Below, piece by piece: positions 1-7,661 of a stretch of DNA of 50,476 bases. The notes under the pieces are model-generated. The model was not told where the DNA came from. It worked only from the letters and a program-made list of their open reading frames with translations, and made no database searches. Each line of letters opens with the position of its first letter. Position 1 is the stretch's first letter. The position numbers and the translations under genes are program-made. This stretch comes from Paludibaculum sp. (GTDB lineage: Bacteria > Acidobacteriota > Terriglobia > Bryobacterales > Bryobacteraceae), in contig JARKQJ010000142.1 in assembly GCA_029973955.1 (NCBI GenBank), forward strand, positions 1 through 50,476. Direction: 5' to 3'.

Positions 1-236
1 AAAGTCTCGGGGCCACCGTACAGCAGTGCGAAGCCGTATTCCCCCGAGACGAAGCCGTATTCCCCCGAGACAAAGTCTCGGGGCCACCGTGCCGCAGTGC
101 GAAGCCGTATTCCCCCGAGATCGAGCCGTATTCCCCCGAGACAAAGTCCAGGGGCCACAGTGCAGCAGTGCGAACCCGTTTTCCCCCGAGATCGAGCCGT
201 ATTCCCCCGAGACGAAGTCCCAGGGCCACCGTAGCC
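1..236. repeat. Tandem array of a 71-bp palindromic repeat (family A)
   Basis: The motif GTCTCGGGGCCACCG or a close variant recurs at 4, 75, 146 and 217, giving a period of 71 bp and a little over three copies. Each unit also holds two copies of a roughly 21-bp piece (GAAGCCGTATTCCCCCGAGA). At 63-83 there is a perfect hairpin: arms CCCCGAGAC and GTCTCGGGG around AAA. The copies at 141 and 212 have damaged right arms. A related element with the same 9-bp arm length and 3-base loop is found in the opposite orientation at 19040-19060 and 19135-19155. The array fills the space upstream of lpxB. Its function is unknown; a REP-like element is the closest known class. Confidence 0.85.
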
Positions 237-275
237 AGAGCACGTCCCTCCCCCACATGCACAATACTAGTGAGA

Positions 276-1427
276 GTGCCGCTCAAGATCCTCATCTCCG
301 CCGGGGAAGCCTCGGGCGACCGCTACGCCGCCGGCGTCGCATCCGCCCTCCTCCGCCTCCACCCCGGCATCGACTTCTTCGGCTGCACTGGCGCCGAAAT
401 GCGCCTCGCCGGCGTCCGCACCGTCGTCGACTCCGCCAGCCTCTCCGTCCTCGGCCTCGCCGAGGTCGTTCAGCACATCCCCCGCATCTACCGCGAATAC
501 CGGCGCCTCATCGCCGCCGCCGCCGCCGAGCGCCCCGCCCTCGCCATCCTCACCGATAGCGCCGGCTTCCACGCCCACGTCGCCCGCTCCCTCCGGAAGC
601 TCCGCATCCCCGTCTTCCAGCTCGTAGCCCCCCAAGCCTGGGCCTGGCGCGAGTACCGCGTCCGCAATCTGCGGCGAAACGTGAACGAACTGCACTGCAT
701 CTTTCCCTTTGAAGAGAGTTTTTTCCGTCAGCGGGGAGTCAACGCCTTCTACGTTGGGCACCCGCTGGCTCGTGTTGTCCACCCCCGCTGGGATCGCGCG
801 CACTTCTTCGCCAGGCTTCGGATCGATCCAAACCGGCCTCTGGTGACCATCTGCCCCGGCAGCCGCCGCGGCGAGATCGGCCGCCATCTGCCGGTCCTCG
901 CCGAGGCCGTCGAACGCATCGCCGCCCAACGGGCTTGCACCTTCCTGGCCGCCGCGCCCTCCGGGACCGCGGATCGGTTCGGCGAAGGCCTCTTCGCCCC
1001 GCTGCTCGCCGCCGGGCGCGTTCGATACTGTGAAGGAGATACCTGGGACGCCATGGCCCACGCCGATATCACTCTCGCCGCCAGTGGCACCGTCACCATG
1101 GAGGCCGCCCTCCTCGGCGCCCCCATGGTCACTTACTACCGCGTCTCTCCCCTCACTTACGCCGTCGGCAAGCCCCTCGTGAACGTCCCCTTCTACTCCA
1201 TGGTCAACCTCATTGCGCAGAAGCCGATCGTCTCCGAGTTCATCCAAGACAACATGACCGGCGAAAACCTCGCCTCCGAATCCCTCCGCCTCCTCTCCCA
1301 ACCGGAGGCCGCCCGCCAGATGAAACAGGATCTCGCCGCCGTGCGCCAGTCGCTCGAGGCCGGCCAGGATCCCTATGAGGAATCCGCCCGCCGGATCCTC
1401 CACTTCATCGAAAAGGAATCACGATGA
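276..1427 (+). CDS. lpxB: Lipid-A-disaccharide synthase
   Basis: LpxB joins UDP-2,3-diacylglucosamine and lipid X (2,3-diacylglucosamine 1-phosphate) to make the lipid A disaccharide at the inner membrane. The 383-residue product has the family's usual length. It starts with the nucleotide-fold motif ISAGEASGD, carries CPGSRRGEI in the middle, and has the C-terminal substrate region ASGTVTMEAALLGAPMVTYY. The open frame runs on upstream through the repeat array, but that part is repeat-derived. The conserved sequence begins at a GTG at 276 (another GTG lies at 270), and no clear ribosome binding site is visible. Its stop overlaps the next start (ATGA). The codons end mostly in C, unlike plus-strand genes further right, which end mostly in G. 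Confidence 0.95.
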   Translation: MPLKILISAGEASGDRYAAGVASALLRLHPGIDFFGCTGAEMRLAGVRTVVDSASLSVLGLAEVVQHIPRIYREYRRLIAAAAAERPALAILTDSAGFHAHVARSLRKLRIPVFQLVAPQAWAWREYRVRNLRRNVNELHCIFPFEESFFRQRGVNAFYVGHPLARVVHPRWDRAHFFARLRIDPNRPLVTICPGSRRGEIGRHLPVLAEAVERIAAQRACTFLAAAPSGTADRFGEGLFAPLLAAGRVRYCEGDTWDAMAHADITLAASGTVTMEAALLGAPMVTYYRVSPLTYAVGKPLVNVPFYSMVNLIAQKPIVSEFIQDNMTGENLASESLRLLSQPEAARQMKQDLAAVRQSLEAGQDPYEESARRILHFIEKESR

Positions 1428-3379
1428 GAAGCGCTGTTCACTCCACCGCCGCGGCCGCCGCCGTCCTCCTCCTCTCCCTTCTGCCCGCTCCCGCCCAGGA
1501 CCGCCGCGCCTCTCTCGATGTCGATCGCTATCGCATCGAAGCTCACATCGATCCCGCGCAGCAGTCCCTCGCCGCCAAGGCCGAAGTCACCTTCTCCCCC
1601 CTCGACGACAAAGTCCAGACTGCCACCTTCGAGCTCAACAACGCCCTCAACCTCGCCGGCGTCACAGACTCCGCCGGCCAAACCCTCCAAACCACTCGCG
1701 GCGTCGGAGACTTCACCGTCCGCGTCAACTTCCCCCAGCCGCTGCCCAAGGGCCAGCCCGTCACCATCACTTTCACCTACAGCGGCCGCCTCGGCGGAGA
1801 TGAGGAGTCTCCCGTCTACGGCATCAACTTCGCCGCCATCAAGTCCGATCACGCCTACCTGCTCTATCCGGCGCGCTGGTTCCCCGTCAACGGCTACACC
1901 GTCGACCGCTTTCAGATGGAACTCACCGTCCTCGCTCCCGCCGGCTTCAAGGTCGTTACCAGTGGACTCGAAGTCCCCACCCCCAACGGCAACGTCTTCC
2001 GCTCCACCTCTTCCGGCATCCACGGCAGCCTCGCCCTCGTCCAGGGCGCCGGCCAGAAGATCGACGCCGAGGGCGTCTCCACCAGCGTCTTCTTCCGCGG
2101 CGAACACCAGAACCTCGCGAAACCTTACGGCGAGGAGACCGCCAAGGTGATGAACTTCCTCACCTCCCTCTACGGTCTGCCTCCTACCAGGAATTTGACC
2201 CTCGTAGAATCCGGCGAAGGCGCCCCCAACGGCTACGCCGCCCCCGGCATCATCTTCATCGCTCCTTCCGGCATCGGCCGCCAGCCCTCCCAGCGCCTCC
2301 TCGCCAATCAGATCACCCGCCAGTGGTTCGGCTGCATGATCACGCCCGTCAATCGCAATCACATCTGGATCATGAACGGCATCGCCCGCTACGCCGAGCT
2401 GCTCTACCTCGCCCAGGTCAACGGCCCCTCCGTCCTCGACGCCGAAATCCGCGACCTCTACATCGATTCCCTCACCGTCACCGATGCCCCCGTCCGCCAG
2501 GCCTCCCGCTACGACGACTACTCCCCCGAGTTCTTCGCCGTCACCGGCAGCAAAGGCGCCGCCACCTACAACATGCTTCGCTGGATCATCGGCGAAGAGG
2601 CCTTCGTCAAGATGCTCAAAACCGTCACCGAGCAGTTCGCCAATAAGGCCATCGCCACCGACGACCTCCGCAGGATCGCCGAATCCGCCGGCAACCAGCA
2701 ACTGCAGGGCTTCTTCATTCAGTGGCTCGAATCCACCGGCGCTCCCGAGTTCAAAATGGAGTACACCATCTACCGGACCCAGAAGGGCTTCCGCGTGATG
2801 GGCCGCATCACCCAGGATCTCGATACCTTCCGCATGCCCGTGGAACTCCGCATCGACACCGAAGGCAACCCCGAGTTCAAGCGCGTCGACGTTGTCGGTC
2901 CGTCCACCGATTTCTCCGTCGAAACCTTCGGCAAGCCCAAGAAAGTCGTCATCGACCCCAATGGCCGCATGCTCCGCCTCAGCCCCGATATGCGAGTGGC
3001 TGTGGCCATCCGCCGTGGCGAGCAGTTCGCCGAAATCAACGAATACAATGAGGCCCTCAAGGAATACCAGAAGGCCCTCGAAGTGAGCCGCATCAGCTCG
3101 CTGGCCCACTATCGCGTCGCTGAGGTCTTTTTCCTCCAGGGCAACTATCAATCGGCGGTGAACGAATTCCGCGAAGCCCTCAACGGTGACGGCGAACCCA
3201 AGTGGACTGAAGTCTGGAGCCGCATCAACATGGGCAAGATCTTCGACATCACCCAGCAACGCGAGCGAGCCCGCAACGAATACACCCAAGCGCTCCGCAC
3301 CAAGGACAACACCCAGGGAGCCCAGGAAGAGGCCGCCAAGTACCTCCAGAACCCCTACCAGCGCAAGGACAACAACTAG
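1424..3379 (+). CDS. M1-aminopeptidase-like exported protein with TPRs, probably inactive
   Basis: The 651-residue protein starts with a signal peptide (cleavage near PAPAQD) and has an M1-type beta-sandwich followed by a gluzincin-like domain. At residues 295-299, where M1 enzymes have HExxH before a W-[WF]-G segment, it reads NQITR followed by QWFG. The downstream Glu-bearing NEG motif is MNGIARY. All three zinc ligands and the catalytic Glu are therefore missing, which suggests a binding or scaffolding role in the periplasm. From about residue 535 there are tetratricopeptide-like helices (FAEINEYNEALKEYQKALE, then YQSAVNEFREAL). It overlaps lpxB by 4 bases, so the two are probably co-translated. 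The fold assignment is by motif and context; loss of activity is inferred from the missing residues. Confidence 0.8.
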   Translation: MRSAVHSTAAAAAVLLLSLLPAPAQDRRASLDVDRYRIEAHIDPAQQSLAAKAEVTFSPLDDKVQTATFELNNALNLAGVTDSAGQTLQTTRGVGDFTVRVNFPQPLPKGQPVTITFTYSGRLGGDEESPVYGINFAAIKSDHAYLLYPARWFPVNGYTVDRFQMELTVLAPAGFKVVTSGLEVPTPNGNVFRSTSSGIHGSLALVQGAGQKIDAEGVSTSVFFRGEHQNLAKPYGEETAKVMNFLTSLYGLPPTRNLTLVESGEGAPNGYAAPGIIFIAPSGIGRQPSQRLLANQITRQWFGCMITPVNRNHIWIMNGIARYAELLYLAQVNGPSVLDAEIRDLYIDSLTVTDAPVRQASRYDDYSPEFFAVTGSKGAATYNMLRWIIGEEAFVKMLKTVTEQFANKAIATDDLRRIAESAGNQQLQGFFIQWLESTGAPEFKMEYTIYRTQKGFRVMGRITQDLDTFRMPVELRIDTEGNPEFKRVDVVGPSTDFSVETFGKPKKVVIDPNGRMLRLSPDMRVAVAIRRGEQFAEINEYNEALKEYQKALEVSRISSLAHYRVAEVFFLQGNYQSAVNEFREALNGDGEPKWTEVWSRINMGKIFDITQQRERARNEYTQALRTKDNTQGAQEEAAKYLQNPYQRKDNN

Positions 3380-3504
3380 CTCCCCAGCCCATCCACCCCC
3401 GCGCCACCCGCCAAACCCCGACCGAAGCGAGGGGGGCCTCGGGCGATAAGCCGATGACAAGCAAGTCTGGTCGCGTGTCGGCCGCACAAGACAGCAGCCC
3501 GGCG

Positions 3505-3885
3505 CGCCGGGGGTGCCGGGCGCTTTGCGTCCACCGCGGCCCTGTGGCGCCAAGCATTGGGAGAGACGGACTGGCACGTGGGGGGTGCCGGGCGCTTTGC
3601 GTCCACCGCGCCCCTGTGGCGCAAGCATAGGGCGAGACGGACTGGGGCTCGCCGGGGGGGCCGGGCGCCTCGCGTCCACCGCAGCCCTGTGGCGCAAGCA
3701 TAGGGAGAGACGGACTGGCACGCCGGGTGAGATGGGCGCCTTGCCTCCACCGCGGCCCTGTGCCGCAAGCATTGGGAGAGACGGACTGGGGCTCGCCGGG
3801 GGGCCGAGCGCCTTGCGTCCACCGCGGCCCTGAGGCGCAAGCATTGGGAGAGACGGATTGGCGCGCCGGGTGAGGCGGGGCGGGG
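3505..3885. repeat. Tandem array of a ~72-bp repeat (family B) in a convergent intergenic region
   Basis: The motif GCGTCCACCGCGGCCCTGTG or a variant begins at 3527, 3599, 3672, 3743 and 3815, so the period is 71-73 bp with five copies. Each is followed by GGCGCAAGCATTGGGAGAGA or a variant. The linker after each unit alternates: copies 1, 3 and 5 continue GGCACG or GGCGCG, while copies 2 and 4 continue GGGGCTCG, so there is a ~144-bp higher-order unit. The array lies between the 3' ends of the M1-like gene and the Spy-like gene and occupies most of the 569 bases there. The long open frames crossing it on both strands are by-products of the repeat. Confidence 0.85.
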
Positions 3886-3948
3886 GCGGCACTCTCGGCC
3901 GCCAGAGACACGAAGAGCCCGGTTGCCCGGGCTCCTGGAGGGTCGGAG

Positions 3949-4455
3949 TTATTCCTGGCCTTGCGGCGGAGGCGGCGGGTTTTGCCGCGCGGGGCGTGGT
4001 CCCGGTCCGCCGGGGCCGCCTTGGGCGCCCGCTCCGCCGGGGCCGCGCATCCGGCGTTCATCGGGCTGCAGCAGGCGCGGGCGGCGTTTCTGCAATTCGC
4101 GGTACTGCTCGGGGGTCAGGACGGCTCGCAATCGCAGACTCATCTGCGAGAAGCCGCGCATCAGCTCGGAACGGGCGGTGACCAGCCGTTCCAGGTAGTC
4201 GTTGGCGCGGCGCTGGTCGAAGGCATCCTCGCTGAAGACGTCTTCGAACTCGGCTTCGGCCTTCTCCACCGACGCGCGGAGGTCGATCAGCTTGCCTCGG
4301 TGCTCTTTCACGATGGAGCGGATCTGGCGAGTCTGATCGTCGGTCAGGTTGAGGTCTCTGGCGATGGGCGAATCCCACCAGTTGAAGACTCCGCGAGGCA
4401 TTTGAGCCAGCGCGGGCAGCAGGGCAATGAGGAACGCGAGTGCGTATCGAAGCAT
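3949..4455 (-). CDS. Spy/CpxP-like periplasmic protein (LTxxQ motifs)
   Basis: The 168-residue exported protein has a signal peptide ending near ALAQ, a helical middle with two LTxxQ-type motifs (NLTDDQTRQIR and VLTPEQYRELQK), and a Gly/Pro-rich C-terminal tail. This is the pattern of the Spy/CpxP/CnrX group: small all-helical periplasmic proteins that act as chaperones or as metal/stress sensors. It is the last gene of a three-gene minus-strand operon behind an ECF sigma factor and a one-TM anti-sigma-like protein, with a 5-base gap. By analogy with CnrX next to CnrY/CnrH, it may be the periplasmic sensor of that system (inference). No Cys or His cluster for metal is evident. Confidence 0.8.
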   Translation of the reverse strand: MLRYALAFLIALLPALAQMPRGVFNWWDSPIARDLNLTDDQTRQIRSIVKEHRGKLIDLRASVEKAEAEFEDVFSEDAFDQRRANDYLERLVTARSELMRGFSQMSLRLRAVLTPEQYRELQKRRPRLLQPDERRMRGPGGAGAQGGPGGPGPRPARQNPPPPPQGQE

Positions 4456-4460
4456 GGGTG

Positions 4461-4916
4461 TTATCGAACCTCCACTGAGGTGCTTTCGTTGAAGAGTCCG
4501 CGCATCGGCTCGACGGCGCGCGGCTCGGAATCGTTCACCACTTTGGCGATGTCATTGAAGAGCTGTTCGTCGCTCACGGCGGCGGCCACCTGTTTCGTGG
4601 CCGGCTGCGGCGCGGGGCTTTGCAGCACGACGGCCACCAGCAGCACGCACATGGTAGCGGCGGCCGGCAGAGCGCGCAACAGACGGACGTGCGCGGGGTG
4701 CTCGATCCTGTGCCACACGGCCTGACGCTGGGCGCGCAGGCGTTCATCGGAGCAGGCGGCGTTGGCGGCGGTGGCGAGCACAGTGTTGCGGCGGGCGGAG
4801 AGGCGCTCCCACCGGGCGGTGCAATCCGGGCAGCCATCCAGGCCGCCGGGCTTCTCCGCCGAGTAGAGATTCAGCAACAGATCGTCATCCGGGATATGGC
4901 GGTGGGGTGTGCTCAT
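4461..4916 (-). CDS. Putative anti-sigma factor, one membrane segment
   Basis: This 151-residue protein has a short cytoplasmic N-terminus with a CPDC motif at about residues 29-32, one hydrophobic segment at about residues 79-100 (ALPAAATMCVLLVAVVL), and a small outer domain. Anti-sigma factors of the zinc-binding class carry H-x3-C-x2-C. Here the CxxC is present, but the His four positions before it is not, so metal binding is uncertain. The start overlaps the stop of the sigma-factor gene (ATGA), which is the standard arrangement of a sigma factor and its inhibitor. The role is assigned from position, topology and the partial motif. Confidence 0.72.
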   Translation of the reverse strand: MSTPHRHIPDDDLLLNLYSAEKPGGLDGCPDCTARWERLSARRNTVLATAANAACSDERLRAQRQAVWHRIEHPAHVRLLRALPAAATMCVLLVAVVLQSPAPQPATKQVAAAVSDEQLFNDIAKVVNDSEPRAVEPMRGLFNESTSVEVR

Positions 4917-5500
4917 TGGGTGCCTCCGCGGCGCATGGCGTACAAGTCCATCAATTCCTCGCGCAGTTTGGCGACGGCGCGCGCCATGTGCGCTTTCACG
5001 GTGCCGGTGTCCAGGTCCAGGATGCCGGCGATCTCATCGAGGCTGCGGTCCTCGTAGTGCCGCAGCGTAAACACGGCCCTCTGGCGGGCGGAGAGCTTGT
5101 CGAGCGCCGCGGCCAGCCGCAGGCCGATCTCGCGGGCGTAGGCGTAGTCTTCGGCGTCGGGCGAACTGGAGGGCGCCATGGCCAGGATCAGTTGTTCGTC
5201 TTCCTGGGCCGGGCGCTTGCGCCAGAACTGCCAGCGGCGGGAGCGCAGCCGGTCCAGGCAGGTGTTGACGGCGATCCGGGTGAGCCACTTGGACGGCTCG
5301 TCGGGCGGGTTGGGGTTCGACTCCAAGGCCCGGAAAGCCTTCAGGAACGAGTCCTGCGTGGCCGAGCCGGCTTCGTCGGCTTCGCCCAGCATGCGCTGGC
5401 AAAGCAGAAAGATGCGCCGCTGTTCAGCGAGCATCCAGCCGGAGAAGTCGGTGACAGCGCTGGCTCCGGGGGCGGCGGCGACGATCTGGTCTGCCATCAT
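4913..5500 (-). CDS. RNA polymerase ECF-type sigma factor
   Basis: The protein has sigma region 2 (AEQRRIFLLCQRMLGEADEA, then QDSFLKAF and KWLTRIAVNTCLDRLRSRR) and region 4 with the promoter -35 recognition helix-turn-helix (RSLDEIAGILDLDTGTVKAH). I start it at the ATG at 5500, which has AGGA five bases upstream. The frame is open further upstream, to 5593, without family similarity. It heads an operon with an anti-sigma-like gene (4-base overlap) and a Spy-like gene, so it probably directs an envelope-stress or metal response and may regulate itself. No matching target promoter was recognised in the 134 bases separating it from the divergent WG-repeat gene. Confidence 0.9.
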   Translation of the reverse strand: MMADQIVAAAPGASAVTDFSGWMLAEQRRIFLLCQRMLGEADEAGSATQDSFLKAFRALESNPNPPDEPSKWLTRIAVNTCLDRLRSRRWQFWRKRPAQEDEQLILAMAPSSSPDAEDYAYAREIGLRLAAALDKLSARQRAVFTLRHYEDRSLDEIAGILDLDTGTVKAHMARAVAKLREELMDLYAMRRGGTQ

Positions 5501-5634
5501 GCTCATCCTAATCCTCATGACGGGGATTTGCCGCATAGGTTTACAGTGTTCGGCGGAGATTCCTGGGTTTGGAGGCAACTGGATGACCAGCAAGGGTGGG
5601 AACCGTGGGGGATCGGTTGGAGTCCGACCTAACT

Positions 5635-6795
5635 ATGCCGGCGAGGATCGTGGTTTCTCAGGCGGGCGCAGTTCTGGCAGTGGTGGGCATCGCGTTCAGT
5701 TGTTCGTGGGACAGCCCCATCTGGCCGAAGGACGCGAGATCCACCATCGCGCTGTTCCGGTTTGAAGTGGACGGGAAGGCGGGCTACATCGACCGGAGGG
5801 GAAAGGTGGTGATCCCCCCGAAGTTCCCGGTGTCGCGTAACGACGGCTTCGACGACTTCTTCGAGGGCGTGGCGCAGATGGTGGGCTACTGGCCCAGTAC
5901 GAGGCTGATCGACATGAGGGGCGATGACTTTCCGTTGGAAGAGGGACTCATCCCTCGGGGCCATTTTTCGCAGGGGTTCCTGCCAGCGGAGGTTTCAGGC
6001 GGCAACCCGCGACTGATCGGCTATGCAAACCGCCAGCGCCGCTTGCAGATCCGCGCGCAGTTCGACGGTGCAGCGGAGTTCTCAGAGGGGTTGGCGGCAG
6101 TGAGTATGAACGGCAAATGGGGCTACATCGACCGCAGCGGAGAGATGGCGGTCCCGCCCTGGTTTCTGCGGGGCGAGAGTTTTTCGGAGAACGCGGCGAG
6201 GGTCGTGGCGGACGGCCCGTGTGTGTACACGGGATACGGGCCATGCGAAGCGTTCAATCCGGTCGTATTGGGGGCAGCGCTCAAGCGGCGTTTCAACCTG
6301 GACCGATACCCGCCATGCCGCTATACCTTCATCGACCGGCGGGGCGGCCGGCTGTTTCCTCAGACCTGGAGGGACGCTCTCGACTTCTCCGAAGGTTTGG
6401 CTGCGGTGGGGGATGGCTATCGATGGGGGTATATCGACAGGACGGGCGCATTGAAGATCGCCTTGCGCTTCGAAAGCGCCGGATCGTTCCACGAGGGTTT
6501 GGCCCGGGTTCAGGTCGGACGGGGGTGGGGCTTTGTGGACAGGAAGGGGGATCTGGTCATCCGGCCGCAGTTTGTATGGGCGGGCGACTTCTCGGATGGA
6601 GCGGCCTTGGTGGGCGAGCAATACGAGCGGGTGTGGTTCATCGATAGAGCGGGGAACGTGCTATTCGGGAGGGGATTCAGCCGGGCAAGCGAGTTCAGGT
6701 TGGGACTGGCGCATGTCTTCGATGGGCAGAAGTATGAGTACATCGACCGGGAGGGGAGGACGGTGTTCACCTATCATAAGCGGGCGGTTCGGTAG
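5635..6795 (+). CDS. Exported WG-repeat protein
   Basis: After a hydrophobic N-terminal segment ending near a Cys (GIAFSC, a poor lipobox), the 386-residue protein is built from about seven WG repeats with the core W/Y-G-Y/F-I-D-R-x-G. Examples are AGYIDRRGKVVIPPKF, WGYIDRSGEMAVPPWF, WGYIDRTGALKIALRF and WGFVDRKGDLVIRPQF. WG-repeat proteins are thought to form beta-propeller-like binding surfaces; no enzymatic role is known. The start is placed at the ATG at 5635. A GTG in the same frame at 5596 would add 13 residues lacking signal-peptide character. It is divergent from the sigma operon, and the TauE/SafE-like gene follows 9 bases after its stop. Confidence 0.8.
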   Translation: MPARIVVSQAGAVLAVVGIAFSCSWDSPIWPKDARSTIALFRFEVDGKAGYIDRRGKVVIPPKFPVSRNDGFDDFFEGVAQMVGYWPSTRLIDMRGDDFPLEEGLIPRGHFSQGFLPAEVSGGNPRLIGYANRQRRLQIRAQFDGAAEFSEGLAAVSMNGKWGYIDRSGEMAVPPWFLRGESFSENAARVVADGPCVYTGYGPCEAFNPVVLGAALKRRFNLDRYPPCRYTFIDRRGGRLFPQTWRDALDFSEGLAAVGDGYRWGYIDRTGALKIALRFESAGSFHEGLARVQVGRGWGFVDRKGDLVIRPQFVWAGDFSDGAALVGEQYERVWFIDRAGNVLFGRGFSRASEFRLGLAHVFDGQKYEYIDREGRTVFTYHKRAVR

Positions 6796-6804
6796 ACTGG
6801 CGGG

Positions 6805-7170
6805 GTGAGCACTATTCACTGGACGATGCTGGCGATAGGGTTGGTGGGGGGCGTGCTTGGGGGGATGTTTGGGCTGGGGGGAGGGCTGGTGATTGTGCCG
6901 GCGCTGATCTTCCTCTGCGGGATGAAGGAGTTGGATGCGCTGGGGACTTCGCTGGCTGCGTTGATCCCTCCGGTGGGGCTGCTGGGGGCTTCCGAGTATT
7001 ACCGGAACGGGCACATGAATCTGAAGTACGCCGCGCTGATCGCGCTGGGGCTGTTCGTCGGATTCTACTTTGGCGCGAAGATCACGATGGGGCTGTCGCC
7101 GGAGACGGCGCGGCGCGCCTATGCGGTGTTTCTGATCGTGGTGGCGGCGAAGATGCTGATGGGGAAGTAG
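6805..7170 (+). CDS. Half-size TauE/SafE-family membrane protein
   Basis: The 121-residue protein has about four membrane segments. It carries the glycine-rich TauE/SafE signature GGVLGGMFGLGGGLVIVPAL near the N-terminus and the family's usual end of a half (AVFLIVVAAKMLM). Full TauE/SafE permeases, which export sulfite, sulfonates or related anions, have two such halves and about 250 residues, so this would need to form a dimer or pair with another half. The start is a GTG preceded by a short G-rich tract. It follows the WG-repeat gene closely, and its stop lies one base from the 3' end of the convergent gene. Confidence 0.85.
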   Translation: MSTIHWTMLAIGLVGGVLGGMFGLGGGLVIVPALIFLCGMKELDALGTSLAALIPPVGLLGASEYYRNGHMNLKYAALIALGLFVGFYFGAKITMGLSPETARRAYAVFLIVVAAKMLMGK

Positions 7171-7171
7171 G

Positions 7172-7660
7172 TCAGGCGGTCTTGGATTCGCGGGCCTTGA
7201 GGAGGCGCGAATTGAGGTGCTTGTCGTCGCTGGATAGGGTGCGGGTGCTGAAGATGGAAGCCTCGCGGGCGAGCTGCTTGACGTCGCTGCCCTCTTCGAC
7301 CACCATTTCATGTTCGACCCAGTTGGAGAGGGGAATATTGCGGAAGAAGAGCCGCTCCTGGAGGACGAGGGCCTTGCGATTGACGAACATGGACTTGTTC
7401 TCGCGCATGTAGTGGCGCTCTTCGACGCGGAAGTCTCCGAGGAACTGGTCGAAGGCGTGGCGCATGGTGGACTCTTCGGCGGACTTCACCTTTTCCACCA
7501 TGAGCTTCTCCTGGTTCTTGATGGTGGCGTTGGCCTCGGCGAGGCTTTCGCGCTCTTTGGCGACAGCCACTTCGAGGCGGGCCTGCATGATGTAGAAGCT
7601 CAGCAAGGCGCTGCCAGCGGCGACGAACAGGGGGAGGAGAATCCACAGCATCGCGGTCAT
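7172..7660 (-). CDS. Hypothetical protein, N-terminal membrane anchor plus coiled coil
   Basis: I do not recognise the family. The 162-residue protein has one N-terminal membrane segment (MLWILLPLFVAAGSALLSFY). It is followed by a charged helical stretch likely to form a coiled coil (residues ~25-70) and then a soluble domain rich in Arg, Phe and Glu (HYMRENKSMFVNRKALVLQE). It would face the cytoplasm or periplasm as an anchored protein. It lies downstream of a glycosyltransferase gene on the same strand. Its ribosome binding site (AGGTGA, five bases before ATG) is inside the right arm of an 11-bp inverted repeat, so its translation may depend on the upstream gene. Confidence 0.7.
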   Translation of the reverse strand: MTAMLWILLPLFVAAGSALLSFYIMQARLEVAVAKERESLAEANATIKNQEKLMVEKVKSAEESTMRHAFDQFLGDFRVEERHYMRENKSMFVNRKALVLQERLFFRNIPLSNWVEHEMVVEEGSDVKQLAREASIFSTRTLSSDDKHLNSRLLKARESKTA

Positions 7661-7661
7661 A

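Noticed and set aside
1..236. CRISPR-like array
   Set aside because: The units are adjacent tandem repeats without unique spacers of constant length, and no cas gene is near.
1373..3892. 839-residue minus-strand open frame across the M1-like gene and the repeats
   Set aside because: It is antisense to a clear gene and partly made of repeat-derived low-complexity sequence; very high GC leaves few stops.
3380..3948. Classical replication origin
   Set aside because: No DnaA boxes, dnaA, dnaN, gyrB or related genes were seen; only the composition switch suggests it, so it is left as a finding.
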